Counted from the first letter of the stretch, positions 42,982 to 52,555 are shown. The stretch: 64,000 nucleotides of DNA from Scleromatobacter humisilvae (GCF_023231945.1 NZ_JAJLJH010000001.1:1798001-1862000); one strand, 5' to 3'. Program-made: numbers and translations. The notes: a model not told the origin generated them from the letters alone.

Positions 42982-43455
42982 ATGCGCCCGTCGCTCCGTC
43001 TCGCCGCCCTGCTCGCCCTCGTGGCGATGCCCGCCCTCCACGCCGAGGAGATCGGCGACGTCAACACCGCCTTCCAGTGGATCGGCCCCGACCACAAGAT
43101 CGTCGTCGACGCCTACGACGACCCGAAGGTGGCCGGCGTCACCTGCTACGTGTCGCACGCCAAGACCGGCGGCATCAAGGGCGCGCTGGGGATCGCCGAG
43201 GACAAGTCCGAGGCCTCGATCGCCTGCCGCCAGGTCGGGCCGGTGTCGGTCAAGCAGCCGCTGCCGCGGCAGGAGGAAGTCTTCAGCGAGCGCATGAGCC
43301 TGCTGTTCAAGCGGCTGCGCATCGTGCGCATGGTCGACCGCGAACGCAACACGCTGGTCTACCTGACCTATTCCGACCGGCTCGTCGACGGCTCGCCGCA
43401 GAACGCCGTGACGGCGGTGGCCGTCGACCGCGCCACCGCCATCCCGGTCAAGTAG
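42982..43455 (+). CDS. creA: CreA family periplasmic protein
   Basis: This 157-aa protein has a signal peptide (MRPSLRLAALLALVAMPALH) and the whole CreA signature: IGPDHKIVVDAYDDPKVAGV, TCYVSHAKTGGIKG and ASIACRQVGPV; TLVYLTYSDRLVDGSPQNAV closes it. Its function is unknown; in E. coli creA is next to creBCD, which is not the case here. Its last 8 bases overlap the end of the convergent histidine kinase gene. Confidence 0.93.
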   Translation: MRPSLRLAALLALVAMPALHAEEIGDVNTAFQWIGPDHKIVVDAYDDPKVAGVTCYVSHAKTGGIKGALGIAEDKSEASIACRQVGPVSVKQPLPRQEEVFSERMSLLFKRLRIVRMVDRERNTLVYLTYSDRLVDGSPQNAVTAVAVDRATAIPVK

Positions 43456-46400
43456 CCCGGGCCTTCTTGTCGCCGCGCCCGAGCGCCTTGCGCAGGCGCG
43501 CGACGAGGTCGGCCAGGTCGTCGCGCAGCACGCGCAGTTCGTCGCGCAAGTCGTCGTCGCTCGCCTGCTTCGCGCGCTCGCCGCGCACCAGGGTGTCGAT
43601 GTGGTGCGCCGAGTGCTCGAGCTCGACGGCACCGAGCGCGGCGGCGGCCCCGCCCATCGAGTGGATCTCGCGGCCCGCGGCCTCGCGCGTCGCACCGGGC
43701 GCGCCGGCGATGTAGCGGTCGACGGCGGCCAGGCCGTCGTCGTAGAGGTCGACGAAGTAGCCGAGCGCCTGCATGTAGAGCGCGCGCTGGCCGGCGAACA
43801 GGCTCATGCCGCGCGCGACGTCGAGGGCCTCGATGTTGTCCAGGACGTCGGTGGCCTGCGGCGCGGCCTGTGGCGGCGGCGCTGCGGGTGCGTCGACCGG
43901 CGTGGGGCGCGGCGCCTTGCGCGACTCGTCGAGCCAGCGCAGCATCTTCTCGTACAGCGTGGCCGGGTTCACCGGCTTGCCGATGTGGTCGTTCATGCCC
44001 GCGGCCAGGCAGGCGTCGCGATCGGCACCGAAGGCGCTGGCCGTCATCGCGACGATGGGTGTCGAATCGAGCTCGGGCACCTTGCGGATCAGGCGCGTGG
44101 CCTCCAGGCCGTCCATCTCGGGCATCTGCATGTCCATCAGGATCATGTCGTAGGCGCCGCGCCGCGCCATGTCGACCGCGATGCGGCCGTTGTCGGCCAC
44201 CTCCACCTGCAGGTCGACCAGGCGCAGCAGCTCGGTGGCGAGCTCCTGGTTGATGCGGTTGTCGTCGGCGATCAGCACGCGCGCGTCGCGGTGGCGCTCC
44301 TTGAGCGTCTGCTCGACGCTGCGGCTCGCCACGACGGCCTCGCGCGGCGTCGGCGCGCTGCGCTCCTGCACGCCGGCCGCCTGCAGCTTGGCGGTGAACC
44401 AGAACACGCTGCCGCGCCCGAGCTCGCTCTCGACGCCGACGGCGCCGCCCATCAGCTGCGCCAGCTCGCGCGCGATCGACAGCCCCAGGCCGGTGCCGCC
44501 GAAACGACGCGTCGTGGATCCGTCGGCCTGCTCGAACGGGCTGAAGAGACGATCCCGCGCTTCGGCGGAGATACCGACACCCGTATCGCGCACCGCGAAG
44601 CGGATCGTCCATTCCGCGCCGGCCTGCGCCAGCACGTCGCAGCGCAGCACGACGCTGCCGCGCACCGTGAACTTCACCGCGTTGCTCAGCAGGTTGACGA
44701 GGATCTGCGACAGCCGCAGCGCGTCGCCGCGCAGCGCCTGCGGCAGGTCGCCGCGGTCGACGGTCAGCGCCAGGCCCTTGCGACGCGCGCCGTCGGTGAC
44801 GAGCGCCGCCGCGCGCGCGAGCAGCGCGTCGACCGAGAAGTCCACCGGCGCGAGCACCAGCTTGCCGGCGTCGATCTTGGACAGGTCGAGGATGTCGTTG
44901 ATGATGTCGAGCAGGTGCATCGCCGCGTCGCCCACCTTGGCCAGGCGGTCGGACGTCGTCGCGTCGTGCGCGTCGCGCAGCATCAGGTGGGTCAGGCCGA
45001 TGATCACGTTCATCGGCGTTCGGATCTCGTGGCTCATGTTGGCCAGGAAGGCCGACTTGGCCTGCGCCGCGTCCTCGGCGAGGTCGCGCGCGGCCACCAG
45101 CTCGAGGTTGAGCGCCTGCAGGTCGGCCTGCGCGCGCTTGGACGCCGTGATGTCGGTGGCGAGCTTGAAGAAGCCTCGCACCTCGCCGCGCTGCACGTCC
45201 GGGATGTACTGCACCTCCCAGATGCCCAGGCGCCCGTGGGCGCCAAGCTCCTCGCTCTCGAACTTCTGCGGCGCGCCGGCCAGCGCCAGGCGCGCGAATT
45301 CGATGCGCTCGGGCGCAGGTTCCTCGCCGAAGATCTCGATGTTGGTCTTGCCCAGCACCTGGTCGAGCGACTTGCCGAACCAGTCGCAGTAGACGCGGTT
45401 GGCGAAGCGGCAGCGCTGCTCGCTGTCCCAGTAGGCGATGCGCACCGGCAGGTTGTCGGCGATGCCGCGCGTGAACGATTCGGCCTGGATCAGCTTGGTG
45501 TTGAGCTCCTGCAGGCGGCGCTCGCTGCGGCGCATCTCGGTGACGTCGGTGGCGATGAAGAAATAGCCGCGGATGTCGCCCTCGACGATGTCGGGCAGCC
45601 GGTAGATCCAGAAATTGCCGACGCGGCCGTCGGCGCCGCGCATCTCGGCCGGCGTGCCCATCGCCTCGCCGCGCAGCACCTTGGCGATCACGTCGTCCGC
45701 GGGCTGCAGCATGACGTTGCCGACCACCGAGCGAGCGTCGCGACCGAGCGCTTCCTCGCGCGTCTTGCCGAACCAGTCGAGCCACGCGCGATTGACGAAC
45801 TGCAGGCGCTGCTCGCGGTCGACGTAGGCCAGCAGCGTGGGCTGGTGGTCGGTCATCGTCTGGGCGAAGTTCTCGCTCTCGACGCGCGCGGCCACCGCAG
45901 TCTCGAGCTCGCGCGTGCGCTCGTGCACGAGTTCCTCGAGGCGGTCGCGATGGCGCTCGAGTTCGGCGGCCGCGGCCTTGCGCTCGGCGATGTCGCGCAG
46001 CACGCCCAGCACGGCCGGGCGGTTCTGGTAGGTGGTGCGATTGGCCACCAGCTCGAACTCGGCGATGCTGCCGTCCTTGCGCAGGAATTGCACCTCGTAC
46101 GTGCGCACCGGCTCCGCGCCCGCGCCGACGCGGCCCGCGAAGCGCTCGTTCCACAGCGGCAGCAGCGTGGGCTCGATGACGCTTCCGAACGGCAGCCCCG
46201 TGAATTCCGCGCGCTCGTAGCCGAGGCGCTCGAGCAGCAGCCGATTGGCGTAGACGAAGCGGAAGTCCTGCGCCACGAAGACCCCGTCGGCCAGGGCATC
46301 CATCAGCGTGCGGTTGGTGCTCTCGCTGACGCGCAGCGCCTCCTCGGTGCGCCGCGCCTCGGTGACGTCGGTCATCGACAGCAGCCCGCCCGTGATCCGG

Positions 46401-47122
46401 CCGCCGGCCGCGTCGCGCAGCGGCTCGCAGTTCATCTCGAGCCAGCGCACGCCCAGTTCGGCGTGCCGCACGCCCAGCAACCGGTTGCGCACCGGCGCGC
46501 CGGTGGCCAGCACGACGGCGATCGGAAGCTGCTCGCGGGGAATCGATTCGCCGCCGACGTCGATCGGCTGCCAGTAGTCGGCCTCATGGTGGCGCATCTG
46601 CGCGAACGTCGCGCCCATCAGCTGCTCGGCGGCCGGATTGACGCCCTTCACGCGTGCCTGGTCATCGAAGATCATGACGCCCTCGCTGAGCGACTCGATC
46701 ATCGTGCGATAGCGCTCCTCGCTGCCGCGCAGCGCGGCCATCGCGGCGCGCTGGCGCGAGATGTCGTGGAAGACGCAAAGCATGGCCGGCCGGCCGTCCC
46801 AGTCGGTGCGGGTGGACGAGACGGCCAGGTGGCGCATTCGGCCATCGGGCAAGGCGACGTGGTACTCGCTGTAGTCCTCTTCGACGTGGCCGGAGACCAC
46901 CGCCTCGAACGACTCCGCCGAACGCCGGCGCTCCTGGTCGGACAGCAACGCCGCCGGATCCGAACCCACGAGCGCGGCGATCTCCCGACCCAGCATCCGG
47001 GCGGCCCGCGCGTTGGCGTAGGCGATGCGATCGTCCTGCAGGATCGCGATGCCGGCAGCTATGTTCTCGATCACCTGGCGGAATGCGCCGCTCTCGGCCA
47101 CATGGCCATCCGGTTCGCTCAT
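43448..47122 (-). CDS. Multi-PAS hybrid histidine kinase with receiver and Hpt
   Basis: This 1224-aa soluble protein has five PAS domains (roughly 8-125, 130-255, 262-385, 415-535, 545-670), several ending in typical PAC motifs such as FHDISRQR, SMTDVTEAR and VLRDIAERKAA. H698 in [15 protein letters not shown] is the autophosphorylated His; the ATPase has FGGTGLGLSIAREL. The receiver has ADDNRINQ and D997 (ILMDMQMPEMDG); the Hpt His is H1154 (GREIHSMGG). No membrane helices are visible, so signals are cytosolic, perhaps redox or small ligands. The output partner is unknown. It overlaps creA tail-to-tail by 8 bases. Confidence 0.92.
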   Translation of the reverse strand: MSEPDGHVAESGAFRQVIENIAAGIAILQDDRIAYANARAARMLGREIAALVGSDPAALLSDQERRRSAESFEAVVSGHVEEDYSEYHVALPDGRMRHLAVSSTRTDWDGRPAMLCVFHDISRQRAAMAALRGSEERYRTMIESLSEGVMIFDDQARVKGVNPAAEQLMGATFAQMRHHEADYWQPIDVGGESIPREQLPIAVVLATGAPVRNRLLGVRHAELGVRWLEMNCEPLRDAAGGRITGGLLSMTDVTEARRTEEALRVSESTNRTLMDALADGVFVAQDFRFVYANRLLLERLGYERAEFTGLPFGSVIEPTLLPLWNERFAGRVGAGAEPVRTYEVQFLRKDGSIAEFELVANRTTYQNRPAVLGVLRDIAERKAAAAELERHRDRLEELVHERTRELETAVAARVESENFAQTMTDHQPTLLAYVDREQRLQFVNRAWLDWFGKTREEALGRDARSVVGNVMLQPADDVIAKVLRGEAMGTPAEMRGADGRVGNFWIYRLPDIVEGDIRGYFFIATDVTEMRRSERRLQELNTKLIQAESFTRGIADNLPVRIAYWDSEQRCRFANRVYCDWFGKSLDQVLGKTNIEIFGEEPAPERIEFARLALAGAPQKFESEELGAHGRLGIWEVQYIPDVQRGEVRGFFKLATDITASKRAQADLQALNLELVAARDLAEDAAQAKSAFLANMSHEIRTPMNVIIGLTHLMLRDAHDATTSDRLAKVGDAAMHLLDIINDILDLSKIDAGKLVLAPVDFSVDALLARAAALVTDGARRKGLALTVDRGDLPQALRGDALRLSQILVNLLSNAVKFTVRGSVVLRCDVLAQAGAEWTIRFAVRDTGVGISAEARDRLFSPFEQADGSTTRRFGGTGLGLSIARELAQLMGGAVGVESELGRGSVFWFTAKLQAAGVQERSAPTPREAVVASRSVEQTLKERHRDARVLIADDNRINQELATELLRLVDLQVEVADNGRIAVDMARRGAYDMILMDMQMPEMDGLEATRLIRKVPELDSTPIVAMTASAFGADRDACLAAGMNDHIGKPVNPATLYEKMLRWLDESRKAPRPTPVDAPAAPPPQAAPQATDVLDNIEALDVARGMSLFAGQRALYMQALGYFVDLYDDGLAAVDRYIAGAPGATREAAGREIHSMGGAAAALGAVELEHSAHHIDTLVRGERAKQASDDDLRDELRVLRDDLADLVARLRKALGRGDKKARAT

Positions 47123-47348
47123 CTGCTTGACACTCCCTGGGTCGCCCTGGTCCAGGCATCGACTCGCGGGCCGGGCCTTGTCCAGGACAACGTGCAGGGC
47201 AGTTCACACCGATGCCGACCGCGTGTCAAGCCATATAACCCGCCTCTTCAGCGCCATGCAACGCGGCAGCGGCTCGGGGCGCGCAAGTGGCGCCGGGCCG
47301 CCCCACTCAGAAGGCGGTTAGTAGTAGCGGGCTAATACGCGAGCGCGA

Positions 47349-48380
47349 TCAGGCGTCGCGGCGCAGCAGGTAGACGGTGAAGCCGGTGCGCCCCCCGTCC
47401 TGCCACGAGCGCTCGCAGCGCCAGTGCGCGGCATGCGCCATGTGCAGGAACTGCGAAGGCGAGTACTTGTAGCAGTTCTCGGTGTGGATCGTCTCGCCCG
47501 CGGCGAACGCGAAGCTGCGTCCGCGCACGTGCACCTCGTGCGCGCGCTGGCTCACCAGGTGCATCTCGATGCGGCCCTGCTGCGGGTCGTGGCGGGCAAG
47601 GTGGCGGAAGTCGCGGCGGTCGAAGTCGCCGTCGAGCTCGCGGTTGATGCGATCGAGGAGGTTGAGGTTGAACTCGGCGGTGACGCCGGCGGCGTCGTCG
47701 TAGGCCGGGATCAGCAGCGCCGGATCCTGCGTCGTGTCGACGCCGATCAGCAGCCGCGAGCGCGGGCCCAGCGTGCGGCCCAGCTGGGTCATCAGGTCGA
47801 TGGCGGCATCCGGCGTGAAGTTGCCGATCGTCGAGCCCGGGAAGAAGCCGAGGTTGCCGGCGCTGTCGTGCGTCGCGCCGTCGGACGCCGGGAGCGCGAA
47901 CGGCGCCGTGAAGTCGGCCACCACCGGCTGCACCGCCACGCCGGGGAAGTCGCGGGCCAGGCCGGCGGCCGCGTCGCGCAGGAAGTCGGCGGAGATGTCG
48001 ACCGGCACGTAGCGCGCGAGCGAGTGCATCGCCGCGAGCAGCAGCCGCGTCTTGCGGCTCGAACCGCTGCCGATCTCGATGAGGCTGTGCACGCCGCCGA
48101 TCTCGCTCTCGAGCTGCGGCGCGAGGCCGGCCAGCAGGCGCGTCTCGGTGCGCGTCGGGTAGTACTCGGCGACCTCGGTGATCTCCTCGAAGATCTCGGA
48201 GCCGCGGCGGTCGTAGAGCCAGATGCTGGGGATGTGCTTCTGGTCGTCGTCCAGCCCCTCGAGCACGTCGGCCTCGAATTGCGGGTCGACGCGGAAGGCC
48301 GGCGTCAGCGGCGTGACGTTGTAGCGCGTGGACAGTTCGGACGCATGCGCGTCGCCGGCCCACTGGATGTCTGTCTTCAT
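47349..48380 (-). CDS. egtD: L-histidine N-alpha-methyltransferase (ergothioneine synthesis)
   Basis: This 343-aa SAM-dependent enzyme trimethylates histidine to hercynine. It has IEIGSGSSRKTRLLL for SAM binding, the family signature LGFFPGSTIGNFTPD, and an early YDRRGSEIFEEITEVAEYYP. The ATG at 48380 overlaps the egtB stop (ATGA), so the two are translationally coupled. The longer open frame upstream is a shadow of egtB. Confidence 0.95.
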   Translation of the reverse strand: MKTDIQWAGDAHASELSTRYNVTPLTPAFRVDPQFEADVLEGLDDDQKHIPSIWLYDRRGSEIFEEITEVAEYYPTRTETRLLAGLAPQLESEIGGVHSLIEIGSGSSRKTRLLLAAMHSLARYVPVDISADFLRDAAAGLARDFPGVAVQPVVADFTAPFALPASDGATHDSAGNLGFFPGSTIGNFTPDAAIDLMTQLGRTLGPRSRLLIGVDTTQDPALLIPAYDDAAGVTAEFNLNLLDRINRELDGDFDRRDFRHLARHDPQQGRIEMHLVSQRAHEVHVRGRSFAFAAGETIHTENCYKYSPSQFLHMAHAAHWRCERSWQDGGRTGFTVYLLRRDA

Positions 48381-49621
48381 GCGTCCTCCGCGAGGCGCAG
48401 GCCGCTGAACTGCCAGCGCTGCCCGGGTTGAAAGAAGTTGCGATAGGTGGCGCGCAGGTGGCTGCGCGGCGACGCGCACGAGCCGCCGCGCAGCACGTAC
48501 TGGCCGTTCATGAACTTGCCGTTGTATTCGCCGACCGCGCCGGGCGCGGTGCGGAAGCCGGGGTAGGCCACGTAGGGGCTGGCCGTCCACTCCCAGACGT
48601 CGCCGAACATCTGCGACAGGCCGCTGCCGCTCGAGGCCGGACGCGGCCGCCCCGCGCCCTGCTCGACGAAGCCGCCCTCGATGGGCAGGTCGCGCGCGGC
48701 GAGCTCCCACTCGAACTCGGTCGGCAGGCGCTTGCCGGCCCAGCGCGCATAGGCATCGGCCTCGAAGAAGCTGACGTGCGACACGGGCGCGTCGAGCGCG
48801 AGCGGCAGCAGGCCGCCCAGCGTCATCTGCAGGCGCGTGCCATCGTCCGCCGTCTCCCAGTACAACGGCGCCTGCCAGCGCTGCGCCTGCACGGTGTCCC
48901 AGCCGTCCGATAGCCACAGCTGCGGATCCGCATAGCCGCCGGCCTCGACGAACGCGAGCCACTCGCGGTTGGTGACCGGACGCGACGCGAGCCGGAACGA
49001 CCGCAGCGCGACGACGTGGCGCGGCCCTTCGTTGTCGAACGCGAAGCCGAGGCCGCCGTGCCCGACCTCGATGTTGCCGCCCTCGAACTCGATCCACGCC
49101 GGCGCCGGCGACGCGTCGGTCGGCACGGCCGGCAGCGTCGCGCGCACGCCCGGACGCAGCGGGTTCTGCGCGAACAGGTGCAGCAGGTCGGTGAGGATCA
49201 GCTCCTGGTGCTGCTGCTCGTGATGCAGCCCGAGCTCGACGAGGTCGCCGACCTCCGATGGCACGCGCGCGCCGAGGAAGTCGGCCATGGCGTGGTCGAC
49301 ATGCGCGCGATAGGCCAGCACGTCCTGCAGCGTCGGCCGCGTGAGCAGGCCGCGCCGCGGCCGCTCGTGGCGCGCGCCGACGGCGTTGTAGTACGAGTTG
49401 AACAGGAAGCCGAAGCGCTCGTCGAAGCGGCGGTAGCCGGTGCCGTGCGCCGCGAGCACGAACTGCTCGAAGAACCACGTGGTGTGCGCCAGGTGCCACT
49501 TGGCCGGGCTGGCGAACTCCGCGGACTGCGGCGTCATGTCGGCATCGCCCAGGCCGTCGACGAGGCGCAGCGTGGCATCGCGCACGTGACGATAGGCATC
49601 GATCGAAGGCGTCATCGTCAT
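48377..49621 (-). CDS. egtB: Ergothioneine biosynthesis sulfoxide synthase EgtB
   Basis: This 414-aa non-haem iron enzyme joins a thiol substrate to hercynine with O2. An N-terminal DinB-like bundle carries WHLAHTTWFFE (H43/H46) and LGLHHEQQHQELIL (H134, H138), which supply the iron ligands. The C-terminal formylglycine-generating-enzyme-like domain has RPVTNREWLAFVEAGGYAD, KRLPTEFEWELAAR and QYVLRGGSC; RATYRNFF lies near the end. I chose ATG 49621 (ATG 49615 is possible). egtA, egtC and egtE are not nearby, so the thiol donor cannot be read from context. Confidence 0.94.
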   Translation of the reverse strand: MTMTPSIDAYRHVRDATLRLVDGLGDADMTPQSAEFASPAKWHLAHTTWFFEQFVLAAHGTGYRRFDERFGFLFNSYYNAVGARHERPRRGLLTRPTLQDVLAYRAHVDHAMADFLGARVPSEVGDLVELGLHHEQQHQELILTDLLHLFAQNPLRPGVRATLPAVPTDASPAPAWIEFEGGNIEVGHGGLGFAFDNEGPRHVVALRSFRLASRPVTNREWLAFVEAGGYADPQLWLSDGWDTVQAQRWQAPLYWETADDGTRLQMTLGGLLPLALDAPVSHVSFFEADAYARWAGKRLPTEFEWELAARDLPIEGGFVEQGAGRPRPASSGSGLSQMFGDVWEWTASPYVAYPGFRTAPGAVGEYNGKFMNGQYVLRGGSCASPRSHLRATYRNFFQPGQRWQFSGLRLAEDA

Positions 49622-49935
49622 CGAGGAAAAAGGCGCGACGGGAGCCGCGGGAAGGCTGTGGAGATTCGGCGCTGACGGGCGCCGCCCCGGCCACAAAGCC
49701 GGAGGGCCATGCTAGGGGCAAACGCCGAGCCGTGCTCGCGACCCCCATGGCTCAACCATTGGGGCAGCAGGGGCCATTGCAATGGAAAGGAGCCAGACAT
49801 TCGTCTTGGTCGTGCGAAGGTCGGCAAACCTTACAGACGCATCGCTCATCCGCGCACGCCGGCGTCACGCGAGCGCGCACCCACATCGAATCGCAGGAGG
49901 GGCCGGCGTCTCCCGACGCGGCCCGGCGCGAGGCC
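49622..49935. other. Gene-free spacer between rpe and egtB
   Basis: This 314-bp stretch has no coding frame of its own. It contains a perfect 12-bp palindrome CCATTGCAATGG (49774-49785), 150 bp upstream of egtB, which could be a regulator site. The egtB promoter should lie here, but I could not assign boxes with confidence. Confidence 0.4.
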
Positions 49936-50619
49936 TCAGCGCGCGAGCGCCTCGCGCATCTCGGCGATGGCCCGGGCGTAGTCCTTCTGGCCGAAGATCG
50001 CGCTGCCGGCCACGAAGGTGTCGGCGCCGGCGTCGGCGGCGGCGCGGATGTTGTCGGCCTTGATGCCGCCGTCCACCTCGAGGCGGATGTCGCGGCCCGA
50101 GGCGTCGATCACCTTGCGCAGCTTCTCGATCTTGCGCAGCGCGCTCGGGATGAAGCTCTGGCCGCCGAAGCCCGGGTTGACGCTCATCACGAGCACCAGG
50201 TCGACCTTGTCGATCACCCATTCCAGGATGTCGATGGAAGCGGCCGGGTTGAACACGAGGCCGGCCTTGCAGCCCTCGGCCTTGATCAGCTGCAGGGTGC
50301 GGTCGACGTGCGTGCTGGCGTCGGGGTGGAAGCTGATCAGGTCGGCGCCGGCCTTGGCGAACTGCTGGGCGAGCGCGTCGACCGGCGAGATCATCAGGTG
50401 GACGTCGATGGGCACCGGCGTGCCGTCGGCGCGCACCGCGTGCTTCCTGAGCGCCTGGCAGATCATCGGGCCGAAGCTCAGGTTGGGCACGTAGTGGTTG
50501 TCCATCACGTCGAAGTGGATCCAGTCGGCGCCGGCCGCGATCACGTCGGTGAACTCCTGGCCGAGACGGGCGAAATCGGCGGAGAGGATGGACGGGGCGA
50601 TGCGGTAGGTGGGCTTCAT
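49936..50619 (-). CDS. rpe: Ribulose-phosphate 3-epimerase
   Basis: This 227-aa TIM barrel interconverts ribulose-5-phosphate and xylulose-5-phosphate. It has [34 protein letters not shown] (metal-binding His/Asp), VDVHLMI-type [20 protein letters not shown] and LEVDGGI. ATG 50619 was chosen; the 12-residue extension upstream is unlikely. In relatives rpe is next to gph; here 12 kb separates them. Confidence 0.96.
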   Translation of the reverse strand: MKPTYRIAPSILSADFARLGQEFTDVIAAGADWIHFDVMDNHYVPNLSFGPMICQALRKHAVRADGTPVPIDVHLMISPVDALAQQFAKAGADLISFHPDASTHVDRTLQLIKAEGCKAGLVFNPAASIDILEWVIDKVDLVLVMSVNPGFGGQSFIPSALRKIEKLRKVIDASGRDIRLEVDGGIKADNIRAAADAGADTFVAGSAIFGQKDYARAIAEMREALAR

Positions 50620-50797
50620 GCGAGGCTGACGTGGACGGCTGGCGGAACGCGTCATTTTAAGGTTGGCGGGAGAGGCGCGCGCGGTCGCTCATCGCGGCCC
50701 GGGCAGCGAGGGTCGCACCCGGGCCGATCCGGGCTCCCCCTCGGGGGGCAGCGACGGGAGGAGCGAGGGGGCGGACGTTTTGCCTCAGAATGCGCCG

Positions 50798-51172
50798 ATG
50801 CCACGTCCCGAACTCCGCTGCAGCGTCGTCACGCGCTTCCTGCCCGACCAGTCGTCCGCGCAGGAAGACCTCTACGCCTTCGCCTACACGATCACGATCC
50901 ACAACACCGGCGAGGTGACCGCGCAGGTCATCGGCCGCCACTGGGTCATCACCCACGGCAGCGGCGAGGTCGAGGAGGTGCGCGGGCTCGGCGTCGTCGG
51001 CCAGCAGCCGCTGCTCAAGCCGGGCGAGCAGTTCGAGTACACGAGCTGGACGCGCATCACGACGCCGCGCGGCAGCATGCGCGGCGAGTTCTACTGCATG
51101 ACGGACGAGGCCGAGGCCTTCGAGACGCCGATCGAAGCGTTCCCGCTCGCCATCGCCCAGGCGCTGCATTAG
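50798..51172 (+). CDS. apaG: ApaG/CorD family protein
   Basis: This 124-aa single-domain protein contains YAFAYTITIHNTGEVTAQVI, GRHWVITHGSGEVEEVRGLG and PGEQFEYTSWT; GSMRGEFYCM follows, the ApaG fibronectin-like fold. Its role is unclear (linked to Co2+ resistance and protein contacts elsewhere). ATG 50798 was chosen over an in-frame upstream extension of low-complexity sequence. It lies divergently from rpe, the normal Burkholderiales order. Confidence 0.93.
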   Translation: MPRPELRCSVVTRFLPDQSSAQEDLYAFAYTITIHNTGEVTAQVIGRHWVITHGSGEVEEVRGLGVVGQQPLLKPGEQFEYTSWTRITTPRGSMRGEFYCMTDEAEAFETPIEAFPLAIAQALH

Positions 51173-51294
51173 GGCTTGTCGGCGTCCTTGTCCGCCTCGT
51201 CGGCGTCAGGATCTGCGCGGCCGCGGAACGTCCACCACACCACCGCCAGCATCACGCAGAGCGCGAGCATGGCCTCGAACACAATCCAGCCCAT
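51169..51294 (-). CDS. Small single-span membrane protein (putative)
   Basis: This 41-aa frame encodes MGWIVFEAMLALCVMLAVVW, then WTFRGRADPDADEADKDADK: one hydrophobic helix and a highly acidic tail, a composition unlikely by chance. Its ATG shares the CATG at 51292-51295 with the divergent mltA start, and its stop overlaps the apaG stop by 4 bases, so it exactly fills the gap between two genes. I cannot confirm expression; no good ribosome binding site is visible. Confidence 0.5.
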   Translation of the reverse strand: MGWIVFEAMLALCVMLAVVWWTFRGRADPDADEADKDADKP

Positions 51295-52474
51295 GAGATC
51301 CCGTTTCGCAGTCGTTGCCGTGGTGTCGATTCTAGGGACGCTGGCGGCCTGCTCGTCGACCGGGCCGCACGTCCCCGCGCCGATCGAGTCTCGCACGCCC
51401 GGCAGTGGCGCGCCACCGTCGCCCGTGCCCACGCCCGCGCAGCCGCTGCCGCCCTTGCCGCCGCTCGCGGGCGAGCCCGAGCACCCGCACGCGCGCTGGG
51501 TGCCGACGGCGTTCGCCGCGCTGCCCGGCTGGCGCGATGACCGCACGCTGGAGCTGTGGCCCGCGCTGCGCCAGGGCTGCACGCTGCCGGCGCCGCGCTG
51601 GGTCGCGCTGTGCGGCGAGGCGCTGCGCTTCACGCCGCGCGACGACGCCGACGCGCGCCGCTGGCTGGAGCAGCGCCTCGAGGTGTTCCGGCTCGAGTCG
51701 CCCGAGGGCGAGGCCACCGGCCTGGCCACCGGCTATTTCGAGCCGCTGATCGAGGCGCGCCGCAAGCCCGGGGGGGCGTTCCGCACCCCGCTGTGGGGGC
51801 CGCCGGCCGGTTTCGTGCCGCACAAGCCGAGCTGGACGCGCCAGGAGATCGACACCCTGCCCGAGGCCCAGGCCTCCGTGCGCGGCCGCGAGATCGCCTG
51901 GGTTGCCGACCCGCTCGACGCCCTCGTGCTGCAGGTGCAGGGCTCGGGCCGCCTGCACATCGTCGAGCCCGACGGCAGCGATCGCGTCGTCCGCCTCGCC
52001 TTCGCGGGCAACAACGAGCAGCCCTACAGGTCGGTGGGCCGCTGGCTGGTCGACCAGGGCGAGCTCAAGCTGACCGAGGCCTCGTGGCCGACGATCAAGG
52101 ACTGGGTGCGGCGCAATCCGCAGCGGCTGCAGGAGCTGCTGTGGGCCAATCCGCGCGTGGTCTGGTTCCGCGAGGAGACGCTGGCCGACGCGCGCGTGGG
52201 CCCGCGCGGCGCGCAGGGGGCGCCGCTGACGCCCAGCCGCTCCATCGCGGTCGATCCCGCGTCCGTCCCGCTGGGCACGCCGGTCTGGCTGGACACCACC
52301 GAGCCGCTGTCGGCCCGCGCCCTGCAACGCGCCGTGATGGCGCAGGACACCGGCACGGCCATCGTCGGCCCGGTGCGCGCCGACTTCTTCTGGGGCTGGG
52401 GCGACGACGCCGAGGCGCAGGCCGGGCGCATGAAGCAGCCGCTGCGCATGTGGGTCCTCTGGCCGAAGGCCTGA
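51293..52474 (+). CDS. mltA: Membrane-bound lytic murein transglycosylase A
   Basis: This 393-aa lipoprotein (signal ending LGTLAAC, C21) cleaves peptidoglycan glycan strands. After a Pro-rich linker come the MltA domain (ATGYFEPLIEARRKPGGAFR, FVPHKPSWTRQEIDT, LDALVLQVQGSGRL) and a C-terminal 3D domain (SIAVDPASVPLGTPVWL, VMAQDTGTAIVGPVRADFFW), whose Asp in AQDTG is the catalytic acid in the family. ATG 51293 gives the best lipoprotein signal. Confidence 0.94.
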   Translation: MRSRFAVVAVVSILGTLAACSSTGPHVPAPIESRTPGSGAPPSPVPTPAQPLPPLPPLAGEPEHPHARWVPTAFAALPGWRDDRTLELWPALRQGCTLPAPRWVALCGEALRFTPRDDADARRWLEQRLEVFRLESPEGEATGLATGYFEPLIEARRKPGGAFRTPLWGPPAGFVPHKPSWTRQEIDTLPEAQASVRGREIAWVADPLDALVLQVQGSGRLHIVEPDGSDRVVRLAFAGNNEQPYRSVGRWLVDQGELKLTEASWPTIKDWVRRNPQRLQELLWANPRVVWFREETLADARVGPRGAQGAPLTPSRSIAVDPASVPLGTPVWLDTTEPLSARALQRAVMAQDTGTAIVGPVRADFFWGWGDDAEAQAGRMKQPLRMWVLWPKA

Positions 52475-52489
52475 CGCTTCGCCATGAAA

Positions 52490-52511
52490 AAGGGCCGCGA
52501 TCGCGGCCCTT
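52490..52511 (-). terminator. Intrinsic terminator of the PEP-CTERM gene at 52556
   Basis: A perfect 22-bp palindrome (AAGGGCCGCGA and its complement) is followed by TTTTTCATGG on the minus strand, 45 bp after the gene end. On the plus strand no T-run follows, so it acts mainly for the minus-strand gene, but it may help end mltA. Confidence 0.85.
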
Positions 52512-52555
52512 CGTCCTGCCGGAGACCGCAGGGCCTCCGGATGCTTGCACGCGGC

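Noticed and set aside
50731-50770. C5-TC-G6 block followed by a G-rich stretch upstream of apaG
   Set aside because: Looks like a common Burkholderiales intergenic repeat, but with one clear hairpin only I do not call it a feature; mentioned as similar to 21270-21283.
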